This document shows positions 9,735-18,693 of a DNA stretch of 64,000 nt, piece after piece. Position numbers and translations under genes: made by a program. Source of the stretch: Bdellovibrionales bacterium (GTDB lineage Bacteria; Bdellovibrionota; Bdellovibrionia; Bdellovibrionales; UBA1609). Position 1 is the first letter of the stretch; every line of letters starts with the position of its first letter. The DNA is taken from assembly GCA_027459485.1 (NCBI GenBank), contig DAIDIG010000003.1:273248-337247 (forward strand), read 5' to 3'. The notes beneath the pieces are model-generated. The model was not told the DNA's origin. It did not search any database and was given only the letters and a program-made list of their open reading frames with translations.

Positions 9735-10669
9735 ATGGGCGCTCCTACGGTGCGTGAAGTAATCCGGCGCAATATCCAGCGAGCTCCGCCGAGAACGATA
9801 AAAGTAATTACAAATAAAATAAGCCCGAGCTCAATTAACGAGGATGTGTACATCGGCCCAACGGCTTCGGTGAATTCATTGGCAAGCGTCGACGAAATGG
9901 TCGCGCCAGGCATAAATAATGCGTGTGTGAGTTCGTGCGCATTGCCGATCACAAAGGTCACGGCCATCGTCTCACCAAGCGCTCGGCCCAGGCCAAGAAA
10001 TATGCCGCCGATCACGCCCGACCGCGATTGGGGTAAAACAATGCGCGAGGTGACTTCCCATGTCGTGGCGCCCATACCGTAAGCCGATTCTTTCATCATC
10101 GGTGGTACCAACGCGAACACGTCGCGCATCACAGCGCTGATAAACGGGATGATCATGATGGCCAAAATAAAACCAGCGGTGAAAACGCCGATGCCGATAG
10201 GGGCACCTTGAAACCAGCCGCCGATCACCGGCCAGCTCCCCACATGGGCGATGAGCCATGGTTCGAAGTGAGCAGCGAAATAGGGCGCAAAAATAAAAAG
10301 CCCCCACATGCCAAAGATGATGCTCGGGATCGCCGCTAGGAGATCAATTGCAACACCGAGTGGACCACGCAAAAATCCCGGTGCGAGCTCCGTTAAAAAA
10401 AGTGCGATGCCAAAGCTCACAGGCACCGCAATTATTAGCGCGATTGCCGAGGTGACGAGCGTGCCGTATATCGGGACGAGCGCGCCGAAATTCTGCGCGA
10501 CGGGGTCCCATGTCGCCGAGGTTAAAAAACCGGCGCCGAAATGTTGAAGCGAGAGACGACACCCCATCCAAAGAACGAATAAAATCGCGACAAGCGTAAT
10601 CGGGACAACCCAAGCGGCCAACCAAGCGGCGCGCTCAAACATAGCATCGAGTAACACTCCGGGCCGCAA
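9731..10669 (-). CDS. pstC: PstC, phosphate ABC transporter permease
   Basis: Second permease of the phosphate importer. Family features include AIPSIIFGMWGLF, the EAA-type loop KESAYGMGATTWEV, and GRALGETMAVTFVIGN. The frame is open as far as 10849, but that start would lie 125 bp inside pstS. I prefer a TTG at 10669, five bases after GAGGGG, giving 312 residues; a GTG at 10657 and an ATG at 10642 are also in frame just before the first membrane span. The start is therefore uncertain while the product is not. Confidence 0.92.
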   Translation of the reverse strand: MRPGVLLDAMFERAAWLAAWVVPITLVAILFVLWMGCRLSLQHFGAGFLTSATWDPVAQNFGALVPIYGTLVTSAIALIIAVPVSFGIALFLTELAPGFLRGPLGVAIDLLAAIPSIIFGMWGLFIFAPYFAAHFEPWLIAHVGSWPVIGGWFQGAPIGIGVFTAGFILAIMIIPFISAVMRDVFALVPPMMKESAYGMGATTWEVTSRIVLPQSRSGVIGGIFLGLGRALGETMAVTFVIGNAHELTHALFMPGATISSTLANEFTEAVGPMYTSSLIELGLILFVITFIVLGGARWILRRITSRTVGAPI

Positions 10670-10724
10670 TTCGGCCCCTCGACTGCGAAGTTTGTCTGAT
10701 TGAACCGCTGTTGACGCGAGCAAA

Positions 10725-11783
10725 TTAAAGTCCGATCTCAAGCGGCGCACCGTTTTGCATCTTGAGCGCCGTTTGCCATGTGTGAACGATTTCACCAACC
10801 GCTTTTTTCGGGATTGGGACATAATCCAGTTTTTCAGCCGCGCCAACACCGCTGGTGTAAGCCCAATGTAAGAAGTGTAAAACTTCGCGCGTTTGCGCCG
10901 GGTTGGCTTGCGTCTTTTGCATCAAAATAAAAGTGGAACCGGCAATCGGCCAGCTCGCACGCCCGGGGGCATCGGTCAAAATCAAATGATAGTCTTTGGC
11001 CTTGCCCCACTCGGCACCGGCCGCGGCGGCTCGAAAAGACTTCATCGTCGGTTCTACAAATTTACCGGCACGATTTTTAACCTGCGCGTAAATCATTTTA
11101 TTTTGTTGGGCGTAAGCGTATTCAACGTACCCGATCGAACCGTCGATTTGTTTCACGTACGAGGCAACGCCCTCGTTGCCTTTGCCACCCACCCCAACAG
11201 GCCAGTTGACGGCGGTTCCCTCACCCACACGCGTCTTCCAATCCGCGCTTTCTTTCGACAAGTAATCCGTCCAAATAAACGTCGTGCCCGAACCGTCGGC
11301 GCGGTGAACCACCATGATCGCTTGGTTCGGCAACTTCACTCCCCGATTGAGCTTCGCGATTTGCGGGTCATTCCATTTTGTGATTTTGCCCAAATACATC
11401 TCGGCAAGAAGAGAACCTGTGAGCTTGAGTTGGCCGGGCTTCACACCGGCCAAGTGCACGACCGGGACCGTCGCACCGCTGATGATCGGAAATTGCACCA
11501 GATTGTTTTTCACCAGATCGGCATGCTCGAGCGGCATATCCGACGCGCCGAAGTCGACGGTTTTAGATTCGATTTGATGGATGCCTCCGCCTGAGCCGAT
11601 CGATTGATAATTGATTTGGTCGCCCGTGATCTTTTGGTAAGTGGCCGCCCACTTCGCAAGGACGGGGTAGACAAAAGTCGAGCCAGCGCCGGTGATGGTT
11701 GTCGCCCGACCCTTAAGCGAGACAATCATTGCTAAGACAGAAATTGAGAGCGTGACAACTGCGGATCGAGTGTTGTTTTTCAA
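10725..11783 (-). CDS. pstS: PstS, periplasmic phosphate-binding protein
   Basis: Substrate-binding protein of the Pst system, 352 residues with an N-terminal signal segment ending near GRATTITGAG. Phosphate-pocket motifs are recognisable: TGAGSTFVYP, SIGSGGGIHQI, DFGASDMPL and RADGSGTTFIWTDYLSK. The start codon is TTG at 11783 with GGAGG seven bases before it. It is the first gene of pstSCAB-kdpE. In many bacteria such an operon is controlled by PhoB, but I could not find a convincing Pho box. Confidence 0.96.
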   Translation of the reverse strand: MKNNTRSAVVTLSISVLAMIVSLKGRATTITGAGSTFVYPVLAKWAATYQKITGDQINYQSIGSGGGIHQIESKTVDFGASDMPLEHADLVKNNLVQFPIISGATVPVVHLAGVKPGQLKLTGSLLAEMYLGKITKWNDPQIAKLNRGVKLPNQAIMVVHRADGSGTTFIWTDYLSKESADWKTRVGEGTAVNWPVGVGGKGNEGVASYVKQIDGSIGYVEYAYAQQNKMIYAQVKNRAGKFVEPTMKSFRAAAAGAEWGKAKDYHLILTDAPGRASWPIAGSTFILMQKTQANPAQTREVLHFLHWAYTSGVGAAEKLDYVPIPKKAVGEIVHTWQTALKMQNGAPLEIGL

Positions 11784-12008
11784 AGCCGAACCTCCGGGTT
11801 ATACCTTACCTATAGGGTCTGCCGGGCGCCGTTTCAAATCCCAACATTCGTTCAAATACAATCCTATTGGAGTAAACTGCAGGCTTAACTATAAGGGGCG
11901 GCAAGGAAATCATGATGACAATTTTTGTTAACAGCCATGCAAAACATACGCGTGGCTTTAGCTTGGTGGTTGCCCAATGATTTTTCTCAGTTATTTCAAG
12001 CCGAGCGC
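11784..12008 (-). promoter_or_regulatory. Leader and probable promoter region of the pst operon
   Basis: This 225-bp gap between the YejM-like gene and pstS holds no credible gene. The end next to pstS has a good Shine-Dalgarno, with a TATAAC-like -10 candidate close upstream (GGTATAACC on the coding strand). A phrase CTGTTAA followed by TTGTCAT recalls half-sites of a Pho box, but their spacing is 13 rather than 11 bp. I see no copy of the kdp 11-mer here. Confidence 0.35.
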
Positions 12009-13883
12009 TCACCGATAGAATCGCCCGAACTCGCGAAGCGCCGTCACAATTTCGGGCATGTTGAGTTGCGGATGATCGATCGGACGGTAGTGTTGATCGA
12101 CGACCTCGTAATCGCCATTGGGTTTCAACAAGATAATCTGATTTTGTTTTGAAATCGCATAATCGTATTCGCGATCCATCAGTACCCACGGTATCACCGT
12201 TTTACCGAACAGATCGTGCCCGCTCGAGTATTCTTTCGTGGGAGTGGTGCACCCCAAGACGTGTTTCACAAATGTCGGCGCGAGATCGAAGTGTTCCGTC
12301 CGCCGGGTGATTTGAGAAGGCGCACGGCCCGGCCAGTAAACCACCATCGGCACGTGCGTTTGCGCCGGCGAATAATTCGAATTGTGCCCCCAATAGTTTA
12401 AGTGGTTATCGTTAAATTCTTGCCCGTGGTCGGACGAAATCAAAATCACTGTATTATCGAGCATACGAAGCGCGCGCATGCGATCGAGCACCTGCCCGAT
12501 CATGCCGTCGACAAATAGCGCGGCATTTTGATAACTGTTGCGGACCGGCGTCGGGTCGGCGTCGTTATTGAGAAGCATATAGTTTTTTGACGCCCAATCC
12601 GGCATGAATTTCTTTTTAAACCCCGGCGGCACGCTATAACCGTGGCAAGAATCGTAAAACATAAAACCAAAAAATGGCTTTTTAGACGTGGATACGTGCG
12701 CTGAGCCTTGTGCATTCGCCCCCGCTTGCTGATTTAAAAACTGAAGCATGTCGGTCGTGATTTCACGGTCGCGATTGTAATCGCGTTGCGCCTTCGAAAT
12801 GAGTCGCAAATTCGGAATGTCGAGAAAAACCGTTTGGTCGAATTCGGGCTTGGTCAGAGGTGCGCTGCCATAAATGCCGAAATTGTAACCGTCGCGCGCG
12901 AACTGCTCCATCATCACGGGCCGCACGTGTTCGTTCATCGCCACGCGAAAGTACGTGCCCGGGATGCCGTAAAACATCGAGAACAAACCATAACGAGTGG
13001 TGTTGCTGTTACTGTAATGGTTGAGAAAGACATTCGACTCCTGGCTCAGCTTGTAGACGTTCGGCATGATGTTCGCGTCGATCATATCTGAGCGAAGCGC
13101 ATCCACTAGAATCCACATCACGTTGAGCGGTTTTTTCGGCGGAGTACATTGCAGCGGGGCGAGCGGATAATGAAACGAACTATTTTCGTCAGGCACTCGC
13201 ATTTCTTGACGCTTTCGATACTCCGCCACGTTGAGCAAATGGTGCTGTGCCAGAAAATCCTGTGCCTCAGCGGGCACTGAAAACGGTAAGACCGAATCGA
13301 TGCGAGTAATAGGAGAATAAAACATCGCGCTCGCGTAGATGTGAATCACATGCATGGCAATGAGCGAGAAAAAGTAAAACCCGGCGAGAGCGCGGCCCCA
13401 CTTGCGCTTTTCGATGAGCGGCACTTTGCGATCGATCCACCGCGCGGCCGCATATTCGCCGCCCAACAACGCCAAAAATACGGCCCCTAACGTGAGCCAG
13501 CTTTGCCAAGAAAAATAAATAATCTGCCCATGGCCGTGCAGCAGCAGATCCAGTACCATCCCGTTGATGTGAAAGCGGTATTGGCCGTAAACGAACGTGT
13601 CGATGAAATAGATAAGAACAACAAACGTCAAAAGAATCGCCGCGACCCCGCGATGCCAGTCAACTTTTGAAAGCAGCCACAGTGGTAACAAAAACACCGA
13701 AAGAAGAAGAAAGGTCAAAGCCGCGAGATGGCCGTTCCAGTAAAAGAAAACGAAAAGCCACGCCCAAGGGCTGGCAGGAATCAAATGCGCCTGCACCAGA
13801 TAAAGCGAGCCGATGAGCTCGGCGAGCCAAAGATTAAAAACGCCGTACCAAAAAAGCCACGGCCAAAATTTCGTACGAGACAT
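12009..13883 (-). CDS. YejM/PbgA-like inner-membrane alkaline-phosphatase-superfamily protein
   Basis: 624 residues: five hydrophobic spans in the first 180 residues, then a periplasmic sulfatase-like domain. The linker MHVIHIYASAMFYSPITRID with LPFSVPAEAQDF and EYRKRQ closely follows E. coli YejM (PbgA), the LPS-level sensor that acts on LapB/FtsH. The globular domain shows D261 in LVDALRSD, T295/T296 in SNTTRYGLFSMFYG, D485-H486 in SSDHGQEF and H510 in QTHVP, a full set of metal and nucleophile positions for this superfamily. E. coli YejM lacks the DH pair, so this version may keep hydrolase or transferase activity. It is alone between pstS and a divergent MBL gene; kdsA/kdsC nearby suit an LPS role. 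Confidence 0.8.
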   Translation of the reverse strand: MSRTKFWPWLFWYGVFNLWLAELIGSLYLVQAHLIPASPWAWLFVFFYWNGHLAALTFLLLSVFLLPLWLLSKVDWHRGVAAILLTFVVLIYFIDTFVYGQYRFHINGMVLDLLLHGHGQIIYFSWQSWLTLGAVFLALLGGEYAAARWIDRKVPLIEKRKWGRALAGFYFFSLIAMHVIHIYASAMFYSPITRIDSVLPFSVPAEAQDFLAQHHLLNVAEYRKRQEMRVPDENSSFHYPLAPLQCTPPKKPLNVMWILVDALRSDMIDANIMPNVYKLSQESNVFLNHYSNSNTTRYGLFSMFYGIPGTYFRVAMNEHVRPVMMEQFARDGYNFGIYGSAPLTKPEFDQTVFLDIPNLRLISKAQRDYNRDREITTDMLQFLNQQAGANAQGSAHVSTSKKPFFGFMFYDSCHGYSVPPGFKKKFMPDWASKNYMLLNNDADPTPVRNSYQNAALFVDGMIGQVLDRMRALRMLDNTVILISSDHGQEFNDNHLNYWGHNSNYSPAQTHVPMVVYWPGRAPSQITRRTEHFDLAPTFVKHVLGCTTPTKEYSSGHDLFGKTVIPWVLMDREYDYAISKQNQIILLKPNGDYEVVDQHYRPIDHPQLNMPEIVTALREFGRFYR

Positions 13884-13965
13884 GATTTTTCATATACCCG
13901 ACCAAACGACAGGCAGGGAAGCCCGTTTTTGCCAAATAGCAAAAACTGTTCGTACAATTGAAACA

Positions 13966-14943
13966 ATGAGCTTACACGTGCATCTGTGGGGAATTCGAGG
14001 GTCGCTCCCAAGTCCGCTCACACCCGCTACAATCGAGGAGAAAATCGGATCGGCTATCCGAGCTTACGAAAAAGATCGCGCGTACATCAAAGATATTGCC
14101 ACGTTTGTCAAAGGCCTACCGCAGACCATCGGCGCCGGGTACGGCGGCCATACATCTTGCATTGAAGTCCAAACGCCGAAATCGCGCATGATCGTCGATG
14201 GCGGCAGCGGCATTCGCGTGCTCGGCGAAAAGTTGATGCTTGAGGCGTGCGGAGCCGGGCGCGGCGTCGTTCACATTTTGATGACGCATTTTCACTGGGA
14301 TCACCTGATCGGACTGCCGTTTTTCACGCCGATTTTCGTGCCTGGCAATCAAATTCATTTTCACGCCGTGCAGCCCGAACTCGAAGAAAATATTCGCCGC
14401 GTTTTTTGTAAGCCGAACTTCCCCGTCGCGTTTGAAAACTTGCCGGCAAAAATCCAATTTCATCGTTTGAAGCCGCGCGAGCCGCATGTCTTTGCCGATC
14501 TGACGATCACACCTTACCAACTGGATCACCCGGACCCGTGTTGGGGCTATCGCTTCGAGCATGACGGCAAAGTGTTTTCACATTGCGTGGACACCGAATG
14601 TCTACGCGTGACACGCGAAGCGCTGGGGCCGGATCTCCCGCTTTATCAAAATGTCGATTTGATGACGTTTGATGCACAGTACACATTCTTAGAGGCATCC
14701 GAGCGAGTGAACTGGGGTCACGCATCAGGGCCGATCGGGATTGATCTGGCTCTACGCGAAAAGGTGAAAAAGATTTTATTCATTCACCACGATCCGGGCG
14801 CCAATGATTCAAAAGTGATCGATGCCGAGCGACAGACCCGTGAATATTACGACTCCGTACTCGCCGCTGCCCGTGCCAAAGGCGAATCGATCACTCCCCT
14901 CGACTGGCAATTTGCTCGCGAGGGGATGAGTTTTACCGTTTAA
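13966..14943 (+). CDS. MBL-fold metallo-hydrolase
   Basis: Metallo-beta-lactamase-fold enzyme of about 325 residues starting MSLHVHLWGIRGSLPSP. The zinc-binding signature THFHWDHLIGLPFF, the later HCVDTE and the C-terminal FIHHDPGANDS are present, as in the PhnP/cyclic-phosphodiesterase-like branch whose members begin with the same WGxRGSxP motif. Substrate cannot be told from sequence. I set the start at the ATG at 13966; the frame remains open farther upstream to 13813 but that extension overlaps the divergent YejM-like gene. Its end is 6 bp from the convergent end of kdsA. Confidence 0.8.
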   Translation: MSLHVHLWGIRGSLPSPLTPATIEEKIGSAIRAYEKDRAYIKDIATFVKGLPQTIGAGYGGHTSCIEVQTPKSRMIVDGGSGIRVLGEKLMLEACGAGRGVVHILMTHFHWDHLIGLPFFTPIFVPGNQIHFHAVQPELEENIRRVFCKPNFPVAFENLPAKIQFHRLKPREPHVFADLTITPYQLDHPDPCWGYRFEHDGKVFSHCVDTECLRVTREALGPDLPLYQNVDLMTFDAQYTFLEASERVNWGHASGPIGIDLALREKVKKILFIHHDPGANDSKVIDAERQTREYYDSVLAAARAKGESITPLDWQFAREGMSFTV

Positions 14944-14949
14944 ACGATT

Positions 14950-15813
14950 CTATTTTTTGGACAGTTCGCAGTGCGTGCGCCAAACACGTTCAATCTGGTC
15001 GATGAGCTCGGGCATTTCGCGAAGTGGGATCGAGGTTGGCCCGTCGCAAAGAGCTTCGTCGGGATTGGGATGGGTTTCGACAAAAATGCCATCGACTCCG
15101 ACGGCCATTGCGGCACGCGCGAGAGCCGGAGCCATTTTTCTGCGACCGCCGCTTTTACCCTGAAGAGCACCGGGCATCTGCGTTGAATGCGTGATATCCA
15201 TGATGACGGGTTGGCCGGTTTCGCGCATTTCTACAAGACCTGTCATATCATTAATCAACCGGTGATACCCAAACGTCGTACCGCGTTCGCACAGTAAGAC
15301 TTTACGATTTCCAGCCGATGCTGCTTTTTTAACGATCGACGCCATGTCTTCGGGAGCGAGAAACTGCCCCTTTTTAAGGTGCATGACTTTACCGGTTTTT
15401 GCGACTTCTATGACAAGGTCCGTTTGCCGGCTGAGAAACGCCGGAATTTGCAAGACGTCGGCCACTTCGGCAACGGCTTCGACTTGAATTGTCTCATGGA
15501 CATCAGTCAGTATCGGACAACCGACTTTGCTCTTAATGCGCCCGAACGACTCCAGAGCCTTTCGCATTCCAGGCCCGCGAAAACTTTCGACGCTTTGTCG
15601 ATTCGCCTTATCGAACGAACACTTAAGAATCCACGGCACGCCCTTTTCAGCCGTGAGCCGCTTGAGTTCCTGCGCGACTTCGATGACCATTCCCTCATCT
15701 TCGATGATGTCGGGACCGGCGAATAACACCCAATTTTTACCGTCGCCCCACGTGTAAGAGCGACCTTGAAAATTCAATGTGACAGGTTCAGCGAGTGGTT
15801 TGAAATCAGTCAT
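14950..15813 (-). CDS. kdsA: KdsA, 3-deoxy-D-manno-octulosonate 8-phosphate synthase
   Basis: Condenses phosphoenolpyruvate with arabinose 5-phosphate to give KDO-8-phosphate, a cytoplasmic step toward LPS inner core. Motifs include FAGPDIIEDEGM (family FxAGPCxxE region), ILKCSFDKANR, GCPILTDVHE, LQIPAFLSRQTDL, MHLKKGQFLAP, CERGTTFGY and VMDITHSTQMPG. The FAGP-D motif has D where many KdsA have C or N; the metal status of the enzyme cannot be read with certainty. Start taken as ATG 15813 (MTDFKPLAEP), giving 287 residues; the frame reaches 15849 but that would run into kdsC. It is divergent from kdsC with only 15 bp between start codons. Confidence 0.96.
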   Translation of the reverse strand: MTDFKPLAEPVTLNFQGRSYTWGDGKNWVLFAGPDIIEDEGMVIEVAQELKRLTAEKGVPWILKCSFDKANRQSVESFRGPGMRKALESFGRIKSKVGCPILTDVHETIQVEAVAEVADVLQIPAFLSRQTDLVIEVAKTGKVMHLKKGQFLAPEDMASIVKKAASAGNRKVLLCERGTTFGYHRLINDMTGLVEMRETGQPVIMDITHSTQMPGALQGKSGGRRKMAPALARAAMAVGVDGIFVETHPNPDEALCDGPTSIPLREMPELIDQIERVWRTHCELSKK

Positions 15814-15828
15814 AATTTGCACTATGTT

Positions 15829-16443
15829 ATGACCATGACCCAACAACAAGTCAAACGATTGCGCAAGATCAAATGTCTCGCATTCGATGTCGATGGCGTT
15901 TTAACAGATGGCGGAGTTTACTTTGGCGGGGCGATCAATGGCCCGACGAACAGCACATCGATTGATCAAGTGCGCAATGATTGGCGACGTGTATTCAATA
16001 TCCGCGACGGTTTAGGGATTATTTTACTCCACGAGCAGGGCTATCAAACAGCATTCATCACGTTGAGTCGCGCGATGGATATCCGACTGCGTGCCGAAAA
16101 TTTGAAAATTCGACATTTTTTTGATTTCGCCCGCGACAAGGGCGCATGTTTCGATGAGCTACTGCAGCGGAGCGGATTGAAAGCCGACGAAATAGCATTT
16201 ATCGGCGATGACGTGATCGATTTGCCGGTATTTAAAAAATGCGGGCTGGCGGCAGCTCCAGCGGATGCGCACCCCACGGTATTGAAAGCGGCTCACGTCG
16301 TCACAAAATCTCGTGGAGGCCACGGCGCGGCTCGTGAAATGTGCGACTTGGTGCTCCGTTACGGCGCATTTGCGGAGCGGGCAAACCGCGTTACGGCCGA
16401 ATCGAAAATGAATTCGAACTCATCTATCGCTTTGACTAAATGA
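15829..16443 (+). CDS. kdsC: KdsC-like KDO-8-phosphate phosphatase (HAD superfamily)
   Basis: HAD phosphatase of 204 residues that would remove phosphate from KDO-8-P. Motif I is AFDVDGVLTDGGVYF, with the DxDGVLTDG signature of KdsC; motif II is TLSR; motif IV is AFIGDDVIDLPVFKKCG, and the C-cap PADAHPTVLKAAHVVT with GGHGAAREMCDLVL is characteristic. A roughly 20-residue insert after the first motif (GAINGPTNSTSIDQ region) is larger than usual. It is divergent from kdsA, consistent with a shared control region for two steps of KDO synthesis. A second ATG two codons later is equally possible. Confidence 0.93.
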   Translation: MTMTQQQVKRLRKIKCLAFDVDGVLTDGGVYFGGAINGPTNSTSIDQVRNDWRRVFNIRDGLGIILLHEQGYQTAFITLSRAMDIRLRAENLKIRHFFDFARDKGACFDELLQRSGLKADEIAFIGDDVIDLPVFKKCGLAAAPADAHPTVLKAAHVVTKSRGGHGAAREMCDLVLRYGAFAERANRVTAESKMNSNSSIALTK

Positions 16444-16530
16444 CCCGCGTTCGGCGCGCAGCCGATCGCGTCGCAGTACTGGCCGCTTCGACGAAAGAAA
16501 AATAAAACAGCTGCCTGTGAGGCGCAAATC

Positions 16531-17604
16531 ATGACAAATACGACAATCGAAAAAAGACTGTTCGCAAAACCGCTTCTCGGTCTCTGCTTTTTACGAAGCC
16601 TCCACTATTTTTTAGAATACCAAATTATGCAAACTCTGAGCGCGATTTACACGCAATCGCCGCGGATCTCAGCTCGCTTCACTCCTGAAAGCTGGTCACT
16701 ACTCGCCACAGAGCTTCGCGCATTATTTGAAACCGACGTGCTCAACGTATTGAATAGCCGCTTACCTGCGCGCATTTTATGGACAGAATCCCCTCTCTCG
16801 CATCTTAAGCGCGTGCCGAAAATCGTATTCGATGGAATACTCCTCAGTAGAAGGCGAAAAAGACGAAAGTCTCGAGATTTCAGTGATGACGCGCATTCGC
16901 GACTCGATGGCTTACCCGATTATTATCGTTGCAACTTCCATTTTCAAACGGACGGTTATTTGAGCGAGCATAGTGCCGAGCTGTATGATCATCAGGTCGA
17001 GCTACTATTCGCTGGTGCCGCCGATGCTATGAGACGCATTGTTTTGCCTGAAGTCGTACAATTATTTGACGAGCGGGGCGCTGATAGCTTGTCAGCTTCT
17101 TCGCCGGCGCCCTTTGCAATTTTAGAACTGGGCTGCGGGACGGGCTCAATGACAAAAAACGTTCGACTGGCGTTTTCCTCAGCTGAAATAGTCGCAACGG
17201 ACCTCAGTGAGCCCTACCTAAAAAAGGCGCGTCGTCGATTAAAGGGCGTGCGGTTTGTTGAGGCCGATGCGGCGAAATTACCATTTAAGGATGAGGCTTA
17301 TGATCTCGTGTTTTCAGTATTCATGTTTCATGAGTTGCCGCGCGAAGTGAGAAATCAGGTTATTCAAGAAGTGAAGCGAGTATTAAAACCGGGCGGGATC
17401 TTTTTCTACGTGGACTCTCTGCAGTTGGATGACAGGCCGAATTTTAATCATATCTTGAGAAACTTTCCGCGCGATTTTCACGAGCCGTACTATTTGAATT
17501 ACATCGAATCGCCGATGCGCGATCTGATCGAGCCCGCCGGATTTCGCACGCTCACAACTCGCTTCGGATTTTTGGCCAAAGGCGAAGTATTTAAGAAAAT
17601 TTAG
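16531..17604 (+). CDS. Class I SAM-dependent methyltransferase
   Basis: 357 residues with a C-terminal Rossmann methyltransferase domain: motif I ILELGCGTGSMTKNV (about residue 195), motif II acidic residue in VATDLSEPYLKKA, VEADAAKLPF, YDLVFSVFMFHELP and EVKRVLKPGGIFFYVDS. The first 190 residues include a conserved segment YYRCNFHFQTDGYLSEHSA that marks a particular subfamily of bacterial methyltransferases of unknown substrate. GAGG eight bases before the ATG supports this start. The stop overlaps the convergent msrA stop by 4 bp. The substrate is unknown to me. Confidence 0.8.
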   Translation: MTNTTIEKRLFAKPLLGLCFLRSLHYFLEYQIMQTLSAIYTQSPRISARFTPESWSLLATELRALFETDVLNVLNSRLPARILWTESPLSHLKRVPKIVFDGILLSRRRKRRKSRDFSDDAHSRLDGLPDYYRCNFHFQTDGYLSEHSAELYDHQVELLFAGAADAMRRIVLPEVVQLFDERGADSLSASSPAPFAILELGCGTGSMTKNVRLAFSSAEIVATDLSEPYLKKARRRLKGVRFVEADAAKLPFKDEAYDLVFSVFMFHELPREVRNQVIQEVKRVLKPGGIFFYVDSLQLDDRPNFNHILRNFPRDFHEPYYLNYIESPMRDLIEPAGFRTLTTRFGFLAKGEVFKKI

Positions 17605-18089
17605 CGATCACGCAAAATATGGCAAACGGCACCGCCGGTTTGATCGAAATATTTTTGATGGTAGCCTTCCGCCTCGAAGAATTCAGATACCGGTTCAATA
17701 ACCGTCACGGCTTTGCGCTTGAATACGCCCGAAGCATCAAAGCGCGCCTTCGAAAATTCGGCTTCATCTCGCTGTAAAGGCGAATGGTAAAAAATGGCGG
17801 AGCGGTATTGCGTCCCGACGTCAGGCCCTTGCCTGTTCAATTGTGTCGGGTCATGCAAACGCCAAAAAAAAGCGAGAAGCTCGCTATAGCTCACGCGCTC
17901 AGAATCGAATTCAACTTCGACTGCTTCAGCATGACCAGTTTCACCTGTTTTAACTTGATTGTAAGTTGGGTTTTTCGTTCGCCCGCCGACGTAGCCAACG
18001 CGGGTGCGTGTGACTCCGGGGATACGGTCGAGGATGTGCTGAACGCCCCAGAAACAGCCGGCGGCGAATGTGGCTTTTTCAATCTTCAT
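17601..18089 (-). CDS. msrA: MsrA, peptide methionine-(S)-S-oxide reductase
   Basis: Reduces methionine-S-sulfoxide in proteins. The catalytic cysteine is in AAGCFWGVQ near the N-terminus, followed by [34 protein letters not shown] and [24 protein letters not shown]. At 162 residues it is a minimal MsrA domain without recognisable resolving cysteines at the C-terminus (one Cys in AVCHILRDR). No signal peptide is seen, although the gene overlaps msrB, which has one, by ATGA. Confidence 0.96.
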   Translation of the reverse strand: MKIEKATFAAGCFWGVQHILDRIPGVTRTRVGYVGGRTKNPTYNQVKTGETGHAEAVEVEFDSERVSYSELLAFFWRLHDPTQLNRQGPDVGTQYRSAIFYHSPLQRDEAEFSKARFDASGVFKRKAVTVIEPVSEFFEAEGYHQKYFDQTGGAVCHILRDR

Positions 18090-18631
18090 TTCGGCGCACT
18101 AGCGTGAGATGTACCCGAATGATCAAACAATTTTAAGTATTCGCCGTAGCCTTCTTTTTTGAGATCTTCTTTCGGTATAAAACGCAGCGACGCCGAGTTG
18201 ATGCAATAGCGCATACCGGTAGGCTGCGGGCCATCGTTAAAGACGTGGCCTAAGTGCGATCCGCTCGCGCTAGCGTGAACTTCGGTTCGCGTGATGAACA
18301 ACCGGCGATCTTTGCGAGTGCCGACAAACTTTTTGTCAATGGGTTTGGTAAAACTCGGCCAGCCCGTCCCGGAGTCGTATTTGTCCGTCGAACTAAACAG
18401 CGGCTCACCACTTACTACATCGACGTATATGCCTTCGCGGTGGTTATCCCAATACGCATTTTTAAACGGCGCTTCGGTGTCTTCTTTCTGAGTGATATTA
18501 AATTGTTCGGGGGTCAGCTCTTTTTTAAGTTCCTCTTCAGACGGCTTTTTATAGTTTTTCTCATTCCAAGCCATGGCTATCGACCCTCTCAAAACAGAAG
18601 CAGTTAACATTAAAATGGCAAGTTTTCTCAT
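18086..18631 (-). CDS. msrB: MsrB, peptide methionine-(R)-S-oxide reductase with signal peptide
   Basis: Reduces methionine-R-sulfoxide. N-terminal segment [20 protein letters not shown] resembles a Sec signal peptide, so the enzyme is probably exported. The catalytic Cys is in [13 protein letters not shown], with [24 protein letters not shown] and FIPKEDL. The four zinc cysteines of E. coli MsrB are absent, and the DSGTGWPSF segment has Thr where the resolving Cys can sit, so it looks like a zinc-free, one-Cys type. First gene of an msrB-msrA pair. The odd point is that only this partner carries a signal. Confidence 0.95.
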   Translation of the reverse strand: MRKLAILMLTASVLRGSIAMAWNEKNYKKPSEEELKKELTPEQFNITQKEDTEAPFKNAYWDNHREGIYVDVVSGEPLFSSTDKYDSGTGWPSFTKPIDKKFVGTRKDRRLFITRTEVHASASGSHLGHVFNDGPQPTGMRYCINSASLRFIPKEDLKKEGYGEYLKLFDHSGTSHASAPK

Positions 18632-18693
18632 AGACTCTAGTTTTACACTAGGGTGTACGATGACTTCAAGTTCTGGCTGTCTTACTTGCCGGA

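Noticed and set aside
11920..11960. Possible Pho box before pstS (CTGTTAA ... TTGTCAT on the minus strand)
   Set aside because: Half-sites are 13 bp apart instead of 11 and the first has two mismatches, so I do not call a PhoB site.
13813..13965. 51-codon N-terminal extension of the MBL-fold hydrolase
   Set aside because: It overlaps the divergent YejM-like gene, and family members start with the motif found right after the ATG at 13966.
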